Positions 17,229 through 25,881 of a stretch of DNA of 64,000 nucleotides are shown here, piece by piece. The DNA is from Dolichospermum sp. FACHB-1091. GTDB lineage: Bacteria > Cyanobacteriota > Cyanobacteriia > Cyanobacteriales > Nostocaceae. The DNA lies in contig NZ_JACJSB010000008.1 of the NCBI RefSeq assembly GCF_014697585.1, forward strand, positions 62,001-126,000, read 5' to 3'. The translations under genes were made by a program, and so were the position numbers. The notes beneath the pieces were generated by a model, which was not told the origin of the DNA, searched no databases, and saw nothing but the letters and a program-made list of their open reading frames with translations. Every line of letters begins with the position of its first letter. Position 1 is the first letter of the stretch.

Positions 17229-18302
17229 TTATTTTGCAGCCAACCAATTCTGCTGTCCTAATCGCTGCCAAGCTTTACGTATATGTTGTGGTTTAAAGAT
17301 GGTGCGTTTGCGTTCATCTACGATGGGGCGCAGCCCATCGCTCCAGGAATAAACTAACTCTATGGCCTGTTCACTATCTTGGACTGGGTTGGTTTCTTGA
17401 GTCCCTACCCAATGAACTGTAGCCAATAATTCCATGCCATAAGGGGTTTCAAAGCCATTTATGAGGTTGCTAACTCGTTCTAACCGTTCCTGTGCTGATG
17501 GGTCATTGGCTAAAAAGGACTGTGCAGCTTCTCTACCTGCGGGTAAAACGTAAATTTCCGCGCTTTCTGCCTTGGCTGTTCCATCCCCATAACCGCGAAT
17601 GTAATGCCCTTCTATGTGTTTTAAAACATGATTTAGATTATGGGCATAAGGTCCATATTTGTGTTTTACATACTCAAGGCGTAGGGGTTCACCTGCTACT
17701 TGTAAAAAATAGGCGAGTTTTTGAATTTCTAGTTTGGTTAATTCATAACCAGGAATACCGTACAATTCCAGTAAGCGAATAAACAAGGCACGGGCGCGAG
17801 TCATATTTGGCTTTTTGCTGGCTACGGGCATTGTTTCCACAGCAGGTGCGCCACTGGGTTCAAAAATAATGACTTGGACATCTGGAAGTGCAGCAAAAGC
17901 TGATTCTATTAAGGGTTTTACCTCACTCCAGTCTAAGCCACCGTTACCGCACCCCAATGGAGGTATAGCAATGGAAGTAATGTTTAATTGCTGTACTTGG
18001 GCGACTAATGCTACCAGTCCAGTTTTGATATCTTCTAATTTAGATTTGCCCTTCCAGTGGCGTTTGGTGGGGAAGTTAATAATGTACAGGGGATTAAATA
18101 AGTTACCTGTAGCGACGGTAAACATCTGCCCCGGTTGCACCTGTCCAGCACGACAGGCTTTTTCGTATTGGCGGAAATTTTCTGGATAGGCTTGTTTAAA
18201 TTGCAAAGCAATGCCTTTGCCCATGACACCGACACAATTCACTGTGTTTACTAGGGCTTGTGATGGTTCTGTTAATAAGTTGCCTTGCTTAATTTCAATC
18301 AT
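17229..18302 (-). CDS. darG: DarG-type antitoxin: macro domain plus C-terminal DUF4065-like domain
   Basis: A 357-residue protein. Residues 1 to ~155 form a macro domain: GNLLTEPSQALVNTVNCVGVMGKGIALQFK (ADP-ribose-binding NTVN and GKGIA), then AIPPLGCGNGGLDW. DarG removes ADP-ribose from thymidine in DNA, reversing DarT. Residues ~170-357 (ALFIRLLELYG ... KLEIQKLAYFLQVAGEPLRLEYVKHKYGPYAHNLN) look like the Panacea/DUF4065-type domain found in DarG C-termini, which binds and blocks the toxin. It is downstream of darT on the same strand; the 211-base gap is longer than usual, so an internal promoter is possible. Confidence 0.9.
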   Translation of the reverse strand: MIEIKQGNLLTEPSQALVNTVNCVGVMGKGIALQFKQAYPENFRQYEKACRAGQVQPGQMFTVATGNLFNPLYIINFPTKRHWKGKSKLEDIKTGLVALVAQVQQLNITSIAIPPLGCGNGGLDWSEVKPLIESAFAALPDVQVIIFEPSGAPAVETMPVASKKPNMTRARALFIRLLELYGIPGYELTKLEIQKLAYFLQVAGEPLRLEYVKHKYGPYAHNLNHVLKHIEGHYIRGYGDGTAKAESAEIYVLPAGREAAQSFLANDPSAQERLERVSNLINGFETPYGMELLATVHWVGTQETNPVQDSEQAIELVYSWSDGLRPIVDERKRTIFKPQHIRKAWQRLGQQNWLAAK

Positions 18303-18513
18303 TGTTTTTAAGGGATTAAATAATTTTAATCGCTGTTTATACTGTTATATTCTCTGTGGTAGTTGCTGATTGATAATCAATTATTATCAATTAGTGTTAT
18401 CTATCACTGGATAAACTAGAAACTGATTTTAAATATTATTTTACTACTTAATGGAATTTTTGAATAATATTAATAATGATTTGAAATATTATTTAGCTAA
18501 TTGATTGATGATT

Positions 18514-19143
18514 TTAATAATACCAATTTTGATAAATATTTACTGGAATTTGGATATTAAAGGCGGTAAGTATTAGTTGTACTTGTTCAGCAATAGTTTT
18601 ATTGATTACACCTATTTCTTGTATTAAACTCCAAGGACAATTTTCATAAACTAAAAATTCTGCTTGTCTTCTCCACTTGCGGTTGGGGTCATCTGGAGTA
18701 TTCGCCCAATATTTTGATTTCATTAATTCCCAATCTATGACTGATTGTAAATCAGACATATCATCATAAAATTCGCTATATGCCATGATAGCGTGTCCAT
18801 CAGTAAAAGCAAATTTTAGTTTTAAAGAATTGATGGTATAAGCTTCTGAAACTAGATGGATAATTGGTTGTTGTCCACCGCTATAACTATCTACGTTTTG
18901 TTTATGAATGGCATAGAGCATGGGTGAACGCGGAGCAAAATAAAAGGGGACATAATCATGTAAATATCCCCCAGCACTACAGGGGACTTTTGTGGTATCA
19001 CGTCTATCTTGAATGTGTCCGTGTGCGATGTCAAGATAATTGGTTTGCTGTATCTTAAGTCTACTGTTTGCTATCAATCCCCCACTGGTGATTATGGAGG
19101 TTAAGTTATCAATATGGGTGATGTGATAAATCGGTGTAGACAT
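18514..19143 (-). CDS. darT: DarT, ssDNA thymidine ADP-ribosyltransferase toxin (DUF4433)
   Basis: A 209-residue protein of normal DarT length. YHITHIDNLTSIITSGGLIANSR is the NAD-binding opening; HGHIQDRRDTTKVP carries the conserved Arg region (about 47-48); YVPFYFAPRSPMLYAIH follows; Glu162 in RRQAEFLVYE is the catalytic Glu. DarT attaches ADP-ribose from NAD+ to thymidine bases in single-stranded DNA, blocking replication, and is known as an anti-phage toxin. Its partner darG is just downstream, so the pair looks complete. Upstream on the same strand is a second protein with a DarT-like domain. Confidence 0.92.
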   Translation of the reverse strand: MSTPIYHITHIDNLTSIITSGGLIANSRLKIQQTNYLDIAHGHIQDRRDTTKVPCSAGGYLHDYVPFYFAPRSPMLYAIHKQNVDSYSGGQQPIIHLVSEAYTINSLKLKFAFTDGHAIMAYSEFYDDMSDLQSVIDWELMKSKYWANTPDDPNRKWRRQAEFLVYENCPWSLIQEIGVINKTIAEQVQLILTAFNIQIPVNIYQNWYY

Positions 19144-19349
19144 CTAGTGCTTTTAAATTATACTCTTGGAGGTTTCAGGTACAAACAAACCTATTCTCTA
19201 GATTTTAAACTATTGTCTACAAAATAACTATGTCGCTATTTGAATGAAGGTAAGACCAGCAAACATCACTCCAGTAAAGTTAATAGTATTTGCTAGAATT
19301 GAAAACTAAGATTTGAAACCTAAGATTTGAAAATGTTAACTTAATTATT

Positions 19350-21719
19350 TCAAGAACCATATTGATAAATTAACCAATCTTTTCCATCTTCCACAAAATA
19401 TACATAAAAAGGTTCAATCTGGTCAAATTCTAAGCGAATATTAGTTTTTACCTCTACAATTAATTTTTTATCTAGGTTTATATCTATAAAATCTTGAGTA
19501 GTAGAGGAAATAGATTTTAAGTATAGATATCCTTGAGATGAAAATAAACGAATTTTCCCTGTTATCACTTTATTTTTTAACTGTTTAATACTTAAATTGA
19601 TAACGGTATCTGTTTTTTCTACTTGTACAAATGGATTGACACAGTTATAAAATGAATTATCTATAACTATTTTACTTACATACTCTGAATCCGCGCCTAT
19701 CATGTTAATTAAAGATTCTCTATCTTGAGTATTTCTACATATAATTTGGAAATCTATTCCCTTAGAGAAATCAAGCCCATTCTTGACTATAAATTCTTGT
19801 TGAGATGCAGTTTTGTAATTAGCTTCTCCAAAATCATTATATATATTATCAAAATCAAAATAATCTAAAAATTCTATACTATTACCATAATGCGCCCAGT
19901 CAGTAGCTAAATTACCATTGCTAACAGCACATCTAGCACCATGTGTCTTTAATACATCTTCTATTTTGAACCTGAAAAATATAGGAACTGGGCAAATGGC
20001 AAATATATTTTCTCGGCTACCTAATAATTCATTATGGAATTGTGTAGGCGTAAGGGGTCTAAAATAAAAGCGGGCAAAGTTTCTTTTAATGTAATCATTA
20101 GTTCGACCAATTAAATCTTGTCCGGCTGAATCTTTAAAACTTGCTTTACCTCTTGGTAAAATTGACATGGAGTTTAAGATTTTGACAGCATTTTCTATAT
20201 GAGTAAAATGATAAATATACCCTTTCCAATGGGAGTATTGCTGGTTTAATTTTGTTGTTAACTCTGTTTGGAATTCAATTAATTCTTGATTTGAACGGCT
20301 ATCTTTAAAATCGTTTTGCTTGCATTTTGTTTCTACATAAGGACTTTCATGAGGATTAACTTTATTTTGTTCAGCAGCAAGTTCACGTTGAATTTTTACC
20401 TTACTTGATGTCTTCGCCTCTTTGAAGCAGATAAGGTCATCAAAGGTAAAATTAGATTTATTAATAAATTGTTCCAGTAGGTCTTCAATGGAGTCTATAA
20501 ATTGAGAATTAACATAGATAATATTATTGCTTATATCTATATTTTTACCTTGAAAAATAACATACTTAATAACTTGATTACCAAAAGAGATTTTATACCT
20601 TATCTCTTTTTCACATACACGAATTGAAAATTTATTATTAATTTTGGTCAACCAAAGTCTATAATAATCTTCTTGAAAAGGTATTGAGTGCTTAGATAGG
20701 AAATCAGTATCTAATTTTTGATTCAGAATAATTGAATTAACAGATTCTATATTGAAATTTTCTGGATAACATCTTTTATCTATAAGTAAACCACCTTGAG
20801 ATTTAATAATTGCCCAAATATATACTATTTCAATTTTTAAATTAGATAATTCTTGATATTTTTTCTCATCCAAATAATAAGTATTTATTTCAGAAAATTG
20901 GAATTTGTATATAATTAAATTATCAGTGATGTCATCAGGAAATTCAACTGTAATTAAAGGCAAATTTGATTCCATTGAAATTGAAACTGAGTCATAGATA
21001 CGTCTAATAATTGCCAAAGCATCTTTATCACTTTCTCTAAATTGAACACTAACAGCACATAACCAGTTAAGAGTATTGCTTAGCAGACGCGGATAATCAC
21101 TAATAGCCGCAAAATTATTAAATATATGTTCAGATTTACTAAATAAATAATTCCTTAACTTTACGATATTAGATGTTTCTGTGTGAACTTCTAATGCAGC
21201 TAAAAACTCAATTTTCAAAGAATCATCAGAATCATCAAATATCCATTCCTGAACCCATTCAGGTAATTGTTCTTCTGGCAAAGCATAGGTGTTCGGATAA
21301 ACAGAGTATTTGGGTGAAAAACCTATAACAAGTCGAATATTTTCCGTGTTGTATTTAACTATAGTAGTATCATCATCGTTTAGCCAATGAGTTTCCGATA
21401 TAGATATGGATTTCGGCTTTTTTAATAGCCATTTATCGTACATTATCTTCAAAAAGTTTTGTTGAGTTTCGCCCTCATCTTGAAGATTCTGCTTTAAAGG
21501 AAAGCAATAAAATTGATCATTATCATCAAAGTATGGCTCTAAAATTATCGTAGGCTTATCACCAATCTTAAATACAGGATTTTTTGCGTCTAATCTTAGT
21601 AGCTTTTCGATATCTTTATAATTATTATCTAACAAGCTATCATCACTGATAAAAAAGCTTTTATCAGCATTGACGTAGAAATTTAATTCACTTAATTTGG
21701 TAGAGGATGTGTTATTCAT
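19350..21719 (-). CDS. Large protein with C-terminal DarT-like (DUF4433) domain; candidate effector
   Basis: A 789-residue protein not matching any single family I know. Residues 1 to ~490 are an unrecognised mixed alpha/beta region. Residues ~498-695 resemble DarT: YIYHFTHIENAVKILNSMSI matches DarT's YHITHIDNLTSIITSGGL, NFARFYFRPLTPTQFH matches VPFYFAPRSPMLYA, and Glu642 in QQEFIVKNG matches DarT's QAEFLV. A small beta domain (about 700-789) closes the chain. Its ATG overlaps the end of the GHKL ATPase gene by 8 bases, so they are translationally coupled. Inference: an ADP-ribosyltransferase effector controlled by the ATPase. The homology is by eye and modest. Confidence 0.7.
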   Translation of the reverse strand: MNNTSSTKLSELNFYVNADKSFFISDDSLLDNNYKDIEKLLRLDAKNPVFKIGDKPTIILEPYFDDNDQFYCFPLKQNLQDEGETQQNFLKIMYDKWLLKKPKSISISETHWLNDDDTTIVKYNTENIRLVIGFSPKYSVYPNTYALPEEQLPEWVQEWIFDDSDDSLKIEFLAALEVHTETSNIVKLRNYLFSKSEHIFNNFAAISDYPRLLSNTLNWLCAVSVQFRESDKDALAIIRRIYDSVSISMESNLPLITVEFPDDITDNLIIYKFQFSEINTYYLDEKKYQELSNLKIEIVYIWAIIKSQGGLLIDKRCYPENFNIESVNSIILNQKLDTDFLSKHSIPFQEDYYRLWLTKINNKFSIRVCEKEIRYKISFGNQVIKYVIFQGKNIDISNNIIYVNSQFIDSIEDLLEQFINKSNFTFDDLICFKEAKTSSKVKIQRELAAEQNKVNPHESPYVETKCKQNDFKDSRSNQELIEFQTELTTKLNQQYSHWKGYIYHFTHIENAVKILNSMSILPRGKASFKDSAGQDLIGRTNDYIKRNFARFYFRPLTPTQFHNELLGSRENIFAICPVPIFFRFKIEDVLKTHGARCAVSNGNLATDWAHYGNSIEFLDYFDFDNIYNDFGEANYKTASQQEFIVKNGLDFSKGIDFQIICRNTQDRESLINMIGADSEYVSKIVIDNSFYNCVNPFVQVEKTDTVINLSIKQLKNKVITGKIRLFSSQGYLYLKSISSTTQDFIDINLDKKLIVEVKTNIRLEFDQIEPFYVYFVEDGKDWLIYQYGS

Positions 21720-24700
21720 TAGCTGTATTTACCGTAAAGTCTTCTAATAATTGAATATCATTTTTGGATTTGGCATATAAAACTACAAAAGCTAGTTGTT
21801 GAGCATTTTGTAAATGGGGAAACTCTTGTTTCAACTCTTCATATACTTCCTCATGAGTTATTGTTGTTTTACCAATACCAAATAGAGTTTTTAGTTGATT
21901 ATTCAAACTTTTAAACTGTTTGAGCATTTTATCAACTATTCCACTGGTATCTTGATAGCGTGGTAAAATTTTAGATAATGATAGTTCATATTTCTCATCA
22001 TCAATTTTAAATATCACCTCATCTTTTACAGCCTCTCTAACTGGGTAAACTCCTTCCTCTTTATCAATAACTCTAACTTTATTTTTAAATTCTGCTTGTA
22101 GTGATTTATCATCCATAAAACATTGACAAGCCAATTCTAATACTTGATATTCATAGGAGCTTTTTTGATAAACTTCTTCATGAACCAGTGTTAGTGAGGG
22201 TATACACCGCAAAAACTCTTTTCCTACATCTTTATTCCCAGATTCTTTGACAACACCTATCAATTCTTCTATTAATTCATCAGAGAAATAGTTTTTAAAC
22301 AAAACTTCGTATAAAGTTGAATCTTTAAATAAGCCTTGATTATTTCCTCTTTCATTATGAAATTCTGTTGGCAATATTTTAAGTTTATCAGAAAGGTGAT
22401 GCTCTATATATTCTTTCAGTTTTGCTTTTTCTGTATAATATTGGTAAATATCACTATTATTTTTATCTATAACTGAATGTATTCCTAGTTCTTGAGTAGG
22501 ACTGATATAAAGAAAATTGAAGAATGATTCACCATTTTTGGCAGTAAATTCAATTAAATTATTTACCGCAGATTGTTCTAATTCAACCATCTGTACATCA
22601 ATCCAATCTTTTAACTTGTCTTGGTTAGTTTTGAAAGGTTCTTGAGATAGGTATTTAAAAATATTTTTCTCTGGTAACTGAAGATTAGTGAGACATGATA
22701 TTGCTACCTTAAGGTCATTATAAGACTGAACTTCACCCAATTGTTCACTGTAAAAAACTTGATTTATTTTTTTAAAACCACCATCAGTAAATATATATGG
22801 ATATTCTGTTAACGGACTCTTGTTTTCACTATCTGCAAAGTAGCGTGTGATATCTTGATAAAACTGCCCAATGTCATTACCACTAAAAGTAACTTCAACC
22901 TGTTTAATAATATTGTCCCAATCACGATATATAATTTTCTCGTAAATCTCCTTTTCTTCTAGTAAATAATTATCCAGTTGCGAAAAATATTCTTTATCAT
23001 CAACTTGATAAGTTTGTAGCCAATTGGGTAAAACAATATTTCGAGATAGCATTTCTTCCAAGGGTTTCAAAGTCTGAGAACTGTCTTGAAACAGAATCAG
23101 TTTTTTCAATTTCTCTGGCTGTTTGAGTCCTCTTAAGAATTTAAAAATATTTTCTTTTTCTTTTGGTGTTAAATTACACTTATGAGATATTATACTTTCA
23201 GCAACTCTAGTGAATAACCTACCTCGTAAATGCTCTTCTAACTTGCCTTCGAGTTTACCTAGTAAATTTTGATAATCTGCTAAATTTATTTTTGATAAGA
23301 AAAACCCTAATTTATTTGTTAGGATATTTTTCATAGCCAAAGTATCCTGAGAACAAATAAGCAGATAGTTAGATTTAGTTTTTATATCATTAATTGAATA
23401 GTATTTTTTATCTGTAAATTTAAAAAGTTTCAGTTTACAAACTATTGATATAAAATCAGTTGTCCAAATACTATCATTAATTTCACTTAACTCCTTGAGC
23501 AACAGTTTATAAGAGTTTTCAGAGGCATTATTTATCCATTTATTAATAAACTCAATATTACCTTCAATGATTAAACTCTCAAGTTTCCAGAATTTTAAAG
23601 ATACTTTATTAACTAATTCCTTATCTGAATTTTTATTCCAGTAAAACCATTCTTTGTCTTGAATACCAAAATCAATAGGACTGATATTGAGTTCTGTATT
23701 TTTAATATAAACTTTTTCCCGACTATAGAAATTTCCTCTATGGGTAGGTATTTTACCAGATATATAATGTATTAAAGGCTGATATAGTGATTCAGTTATC
23801 CAGTTTTTTGAAGGTTGAGAAGATAACAAAATATTAGCATATAGCTCTCGATAATAATCAGGTTGATTCTCAATATATTCATCTAACTTCTTGAGAAATT
23901 GAGTGATAAACCACTTAAAAATAGCTTTGTTAGTTGGTAGTTCTTCTAGTTCTCGCCGATTTGTTTCTATCTTAAAAGCATCACAATGGAGAATAAAACT
24001 TAACTTATGATCCTCTGCACCCATTGGGAAATATTTATAGAAGTTGGGATAATCTCTAAGTTCTCCACTTCTCTTGTAAGGTAAATGTCCAAATAGAATC
24101 TTTATATCACATTTTTTATCAGTAGGATTTATTGCTATAAAATCATCAGAATCTTTAGGTATTTTAAACTCTATAGTTTGTAATGCAAGTTTTTCGATAT
24201 GCTTGTCTTTTAATATTACATTATTTAGGGATTTCAGCATATTGAGAGAGCATTCCACGCCTTTTTTAAGGTCATGCTCATAATGCTTGTCTAAAGCTTG
24301 GCTCTTACCTGCACCCAGATTTAGGAAAAATAATGAACCTCTGTGAAGCTTTGATAATTCTAAGTTAGATTGATTTTCTCTAAGAAATTGCAGTAATTCA
24401 CCCAGTTCTCTTTCTGTGAATACAACATTATTTCTATAGCTTAAATCTTTAACTTCTTCGACTGGTTGAGTAGGAAAGTTAGTTATTAAAATTTTAAATA
24501 GCCAGGGAGATTCTCCCTCTAAATCATTATCATATTCTATTTGTTGGACGTTAGTAACATTTAAAAGTGATTCTAATTGTTCGGGTTTAGTCCAACTAAA
24601 CAAAATTGGTCCTTTATATTCTTCTGTTAATTCTTTTAAGCCTTCATTTTCACCTACTAATCTATGAACCAATTTAAAACCAATACCAAAGCGACCTATT

Positions 24701-25128
24701 TTGTCGCAGTCTACTGCTTGATTTGTACTATCAGATTTACTAGATTGACTAGTATTTAATATAGAAACTACATCTTTTAACTTAAATTCTATGCCATTAT
24801 TCAAAGCCAGAAAAAACTTATCATTATAAAAAATGTAAAATGTATCGGATTCACAATCTGCGGCATTTTGGAGAAACTCATATATAGCCTGTCCATCTTC
24901 AGCGTTTTGTAATCCTGTTGCTAAGAAGTTAGCTATGTTAGCTTTCATACCATGATAAGCACTGAAAAAGCCAACTACTTTTTCACCAGATGAATTTTTG
25001 TTCTCACAGCCCATAAAATCAGGTTGTATATGATCTGGAAGCGACGAACCGGTTTGGGTAATGACAGAGAAAGATGATTGTTTCTCGACAATCCATCTTC
25101 TTAGGTGTTTGACGGATTTTATTCTCAT
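21712..25128 (-). CDS. Sacsin/Hsp90-like (GHKL) ATPase, 1138 residues; candidate sensor
   Basis: Residues ~55-300 form a GHKL ATP-binding domain of the sacsin N-terminal type: GMKANIANFLATGLQNAEDG, the N-box EFLQNAADCES (about 84-94, the Glu/Asn that bind Mg-ATP), FLALNNGIEF (108-115; N1 motif with Asn where Asp is usual), then DKIGRFGIGFKLVHRL (about 142-157). The remaining ~800 residues are helical and unrecognised. Proteins of this layout occur in bacterial conflict systems as large sensor or remodelling ATPases. It is first in the operon, followed with an 8-base overlap by the DarT-domain protein and then by DarTG. The ATPase call is firm; the role is inference. Confidence 0.75.
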   Translation of the reverse strand: MRIKSVKHLRRWIVEKQSSFSVITQTGSSLPDHIQPDFMGCENKNSSGEKVVGFFSAYHGMKANIANFLATGLQNAEDGQAIYEFLQNAADCESDTFYIFYNDKFFLALNNGIEFKLKDVVSILNTSQSSKSDSTNQAVDCDKIGRFGIGFKLVHRLVGENEGLKELTEEYKGPILFSWTKPEQLESLLNVTNVQQIEYDNDLEGESPWLFKILITNFPTQPVEEVKDLSYRNNVVFTERELGELLQFLRENQSNLELSKLHRGSLFFLNLGAGKSQALDKHYEHDLKKGVECSLNMLKSLNNVILKDKHIEKLALQTIEFKIPKDSDDFIAINPTDKKCDIKILFGHLPYKRSGELRDYPNFYKYFPMGAEDHKLSFILHCDAFKIETNRRELEELPTNKAIFKWFITQFLKKLDEYIENQPDYYRELYANILLSSQPSKNWITESLYQPLIHYISGKIPTHRGNFYSREKVYIKNTELNISPIDFGIQDKEWFYWNKNSDKELVNKVSLKFWKLESLIIEGNIEFINKWINNASENSYKLLLKELSEINDSIWTTDFISIVCKLKLFKFTDKKYYSINDIKTKSNYLLICSQDTLAMKNILTNKLGFFLSKINLADYQNLLGKLEGKLEEHLRGRLFTRVAESIISHKCNLTPKEKENIFKFLRGLKQPEKLKKLILFQDSSQTLKPLEEMLSRNIVLPNWLQTYQVDDKEYFSQLDNYLLEEKEIYEKIIYRDWDNIIKQVEVTFSGNDIGQFYQDITRYFADSENKSPLTEYPYIFTDGGFKKINQVFYSEQLGEVQSYNDLKVAISCLTNLQLPEKNIFKYLSQEPFKTNQDKLKDWIDVQMVELEQSAVNNLIEFTAKNGESFFNFLYISPTQELGIHSVIDKNNSDIYQYYTEKAKLKEYIEHHLSDKLKILPTEFHNERGNNQGLFKDSTLYEVLFKNYFSDELIEELIGVVKESGNKDVGKEFLRCIPSLTLVHEEVYQKSSYEYQVLELACQCFMDDKSLQAEFKNKVRVIDKEEGVYPVREAVKDEVIFKIDDEKYELSLSKILPRYQDTSGIVDKMLKQFKSLNNQLKTLFGIGKTTITHEEVYEELKQEFPHLQNAQQLAFVVLYAKSKNDIQLLEDFTVNTANE

Positions 25129-25180
25129 ATTTTTGATTAGTGATAATTTATTGTCTTAATTATAACTAATTAAGTAAAGC

Positions 25181-25432
25181 ATGGCAATGTTTGGATACGA
25201 AATTTACAAAAGTAAAAAAATAAAACTAGAGCGAATTTTTTGGCTGTGTGATTGCCAAAAAGCCAGTAGGTATGCAGCAGTTAACGAAAGTGTTATTTCA
25301 TTGAATGACTGCTTCCCCATCCATGCAGACAAAATTATAGTGGATTTAGAGCTTACGCTCATATACGATAATACAATTGCCGTACTACCATGCCAACATA
25401 CTTATACTTTGGTGAAAACGAATTTTTTCTAA
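25181..25432 (+). CDS. Unrecognised short ORF (83 residues)
   Basis: An open frame just divergent from the GHKL ATPase gene, coding MAMFGYEIYKSKKIKLERIF ... ending in the first bases of the holA remnant. Segments such as VNESVISLNDCFPI look protein-like, but I do not recognise the family, and its end overlaps holA sequence in another frame. It may be a fusion of debris at the island border. Confidence 0.2.
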   Translation: MAMFGYEIYKSKKIKLERIFWLCDCQKASRYAAVNESVISLNDCFPIHADKIIVDLELTLIYDNTIAVLPCQHTYTLVKTNFF

Positions 25433-25756
25433 ATGGCATCATCAAACAACTAAAAACCCACACTCTAGATCAACAATGGGCAAACTTCAACCATACAGAA
25501 TACCCCCCAGAATCTAAAGAAACCATTCCTCAAGCATTATCCCATATCATGACACCACCAGTTGGGAGTGGAGGAAGATTAGTACACCAACAGCACATTA
25601 CTAGAAGTTTGTGCAAAAGAAATTTTGTTGCAGTTGGAGTCCATTCTCCCCAAAATTCCCTCAACAAATACCCTCCTTATCACCAACACTCACAAACCTG
25701 ACGCGAGAAATAAATCAGTCAAACTCCTACTGGAATACGCACAGGTAAAAGAATAA
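25390..25756 (+). pseudogene. holA: Truncated and frameshifted holA (DNA polymerase III delta) remnant
   Basis: ATG at 25390 opens MPTYLYFGENEFFLNGIIKQL ... LDQQWANFNHTEYPPES, the start of cyanobacterial DnaX-clamp-loader delta subunit (MPTYLYWGEDDF type). It runs in frame to about 25615, then the frame shifts: the following codons read LQLESILPKIPSTNTLLITN, THKPDARNKSVKLLLEYAQVKE and stop at 25754-25756. Only about the first 130 residues of ~330 remain. A functional holA must be elsewhere. Confidence 0.75.
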
Positions 25757-25880
25757 ATCCTGGAAATCCTCAAATCCTGGACATCCTGATTCAGACAAAA
25801 AAGGATTAAAGGATAAACAGGATAAAGTATTTAATTAAATCCTGTAAATCCTCAAATCCTGTACATCCTGATTCAGACAA
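25757..25880. repeat. Two copies of an AATCCTG / gattcagacaaa repeat
   Basis: Copies at about 25757-25800 and 25836-25880 share aaatcctcaaatcctg-acatcctgattcagacaaa, separated by aaggattaaaggataaacaggat, their inverted counterpart. Related copies occur at 16909-17130. They fill the space between the holA remnant and the glutamate synthase stop. Confidence 0.65.
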
Positions 25881-25881
25881 A

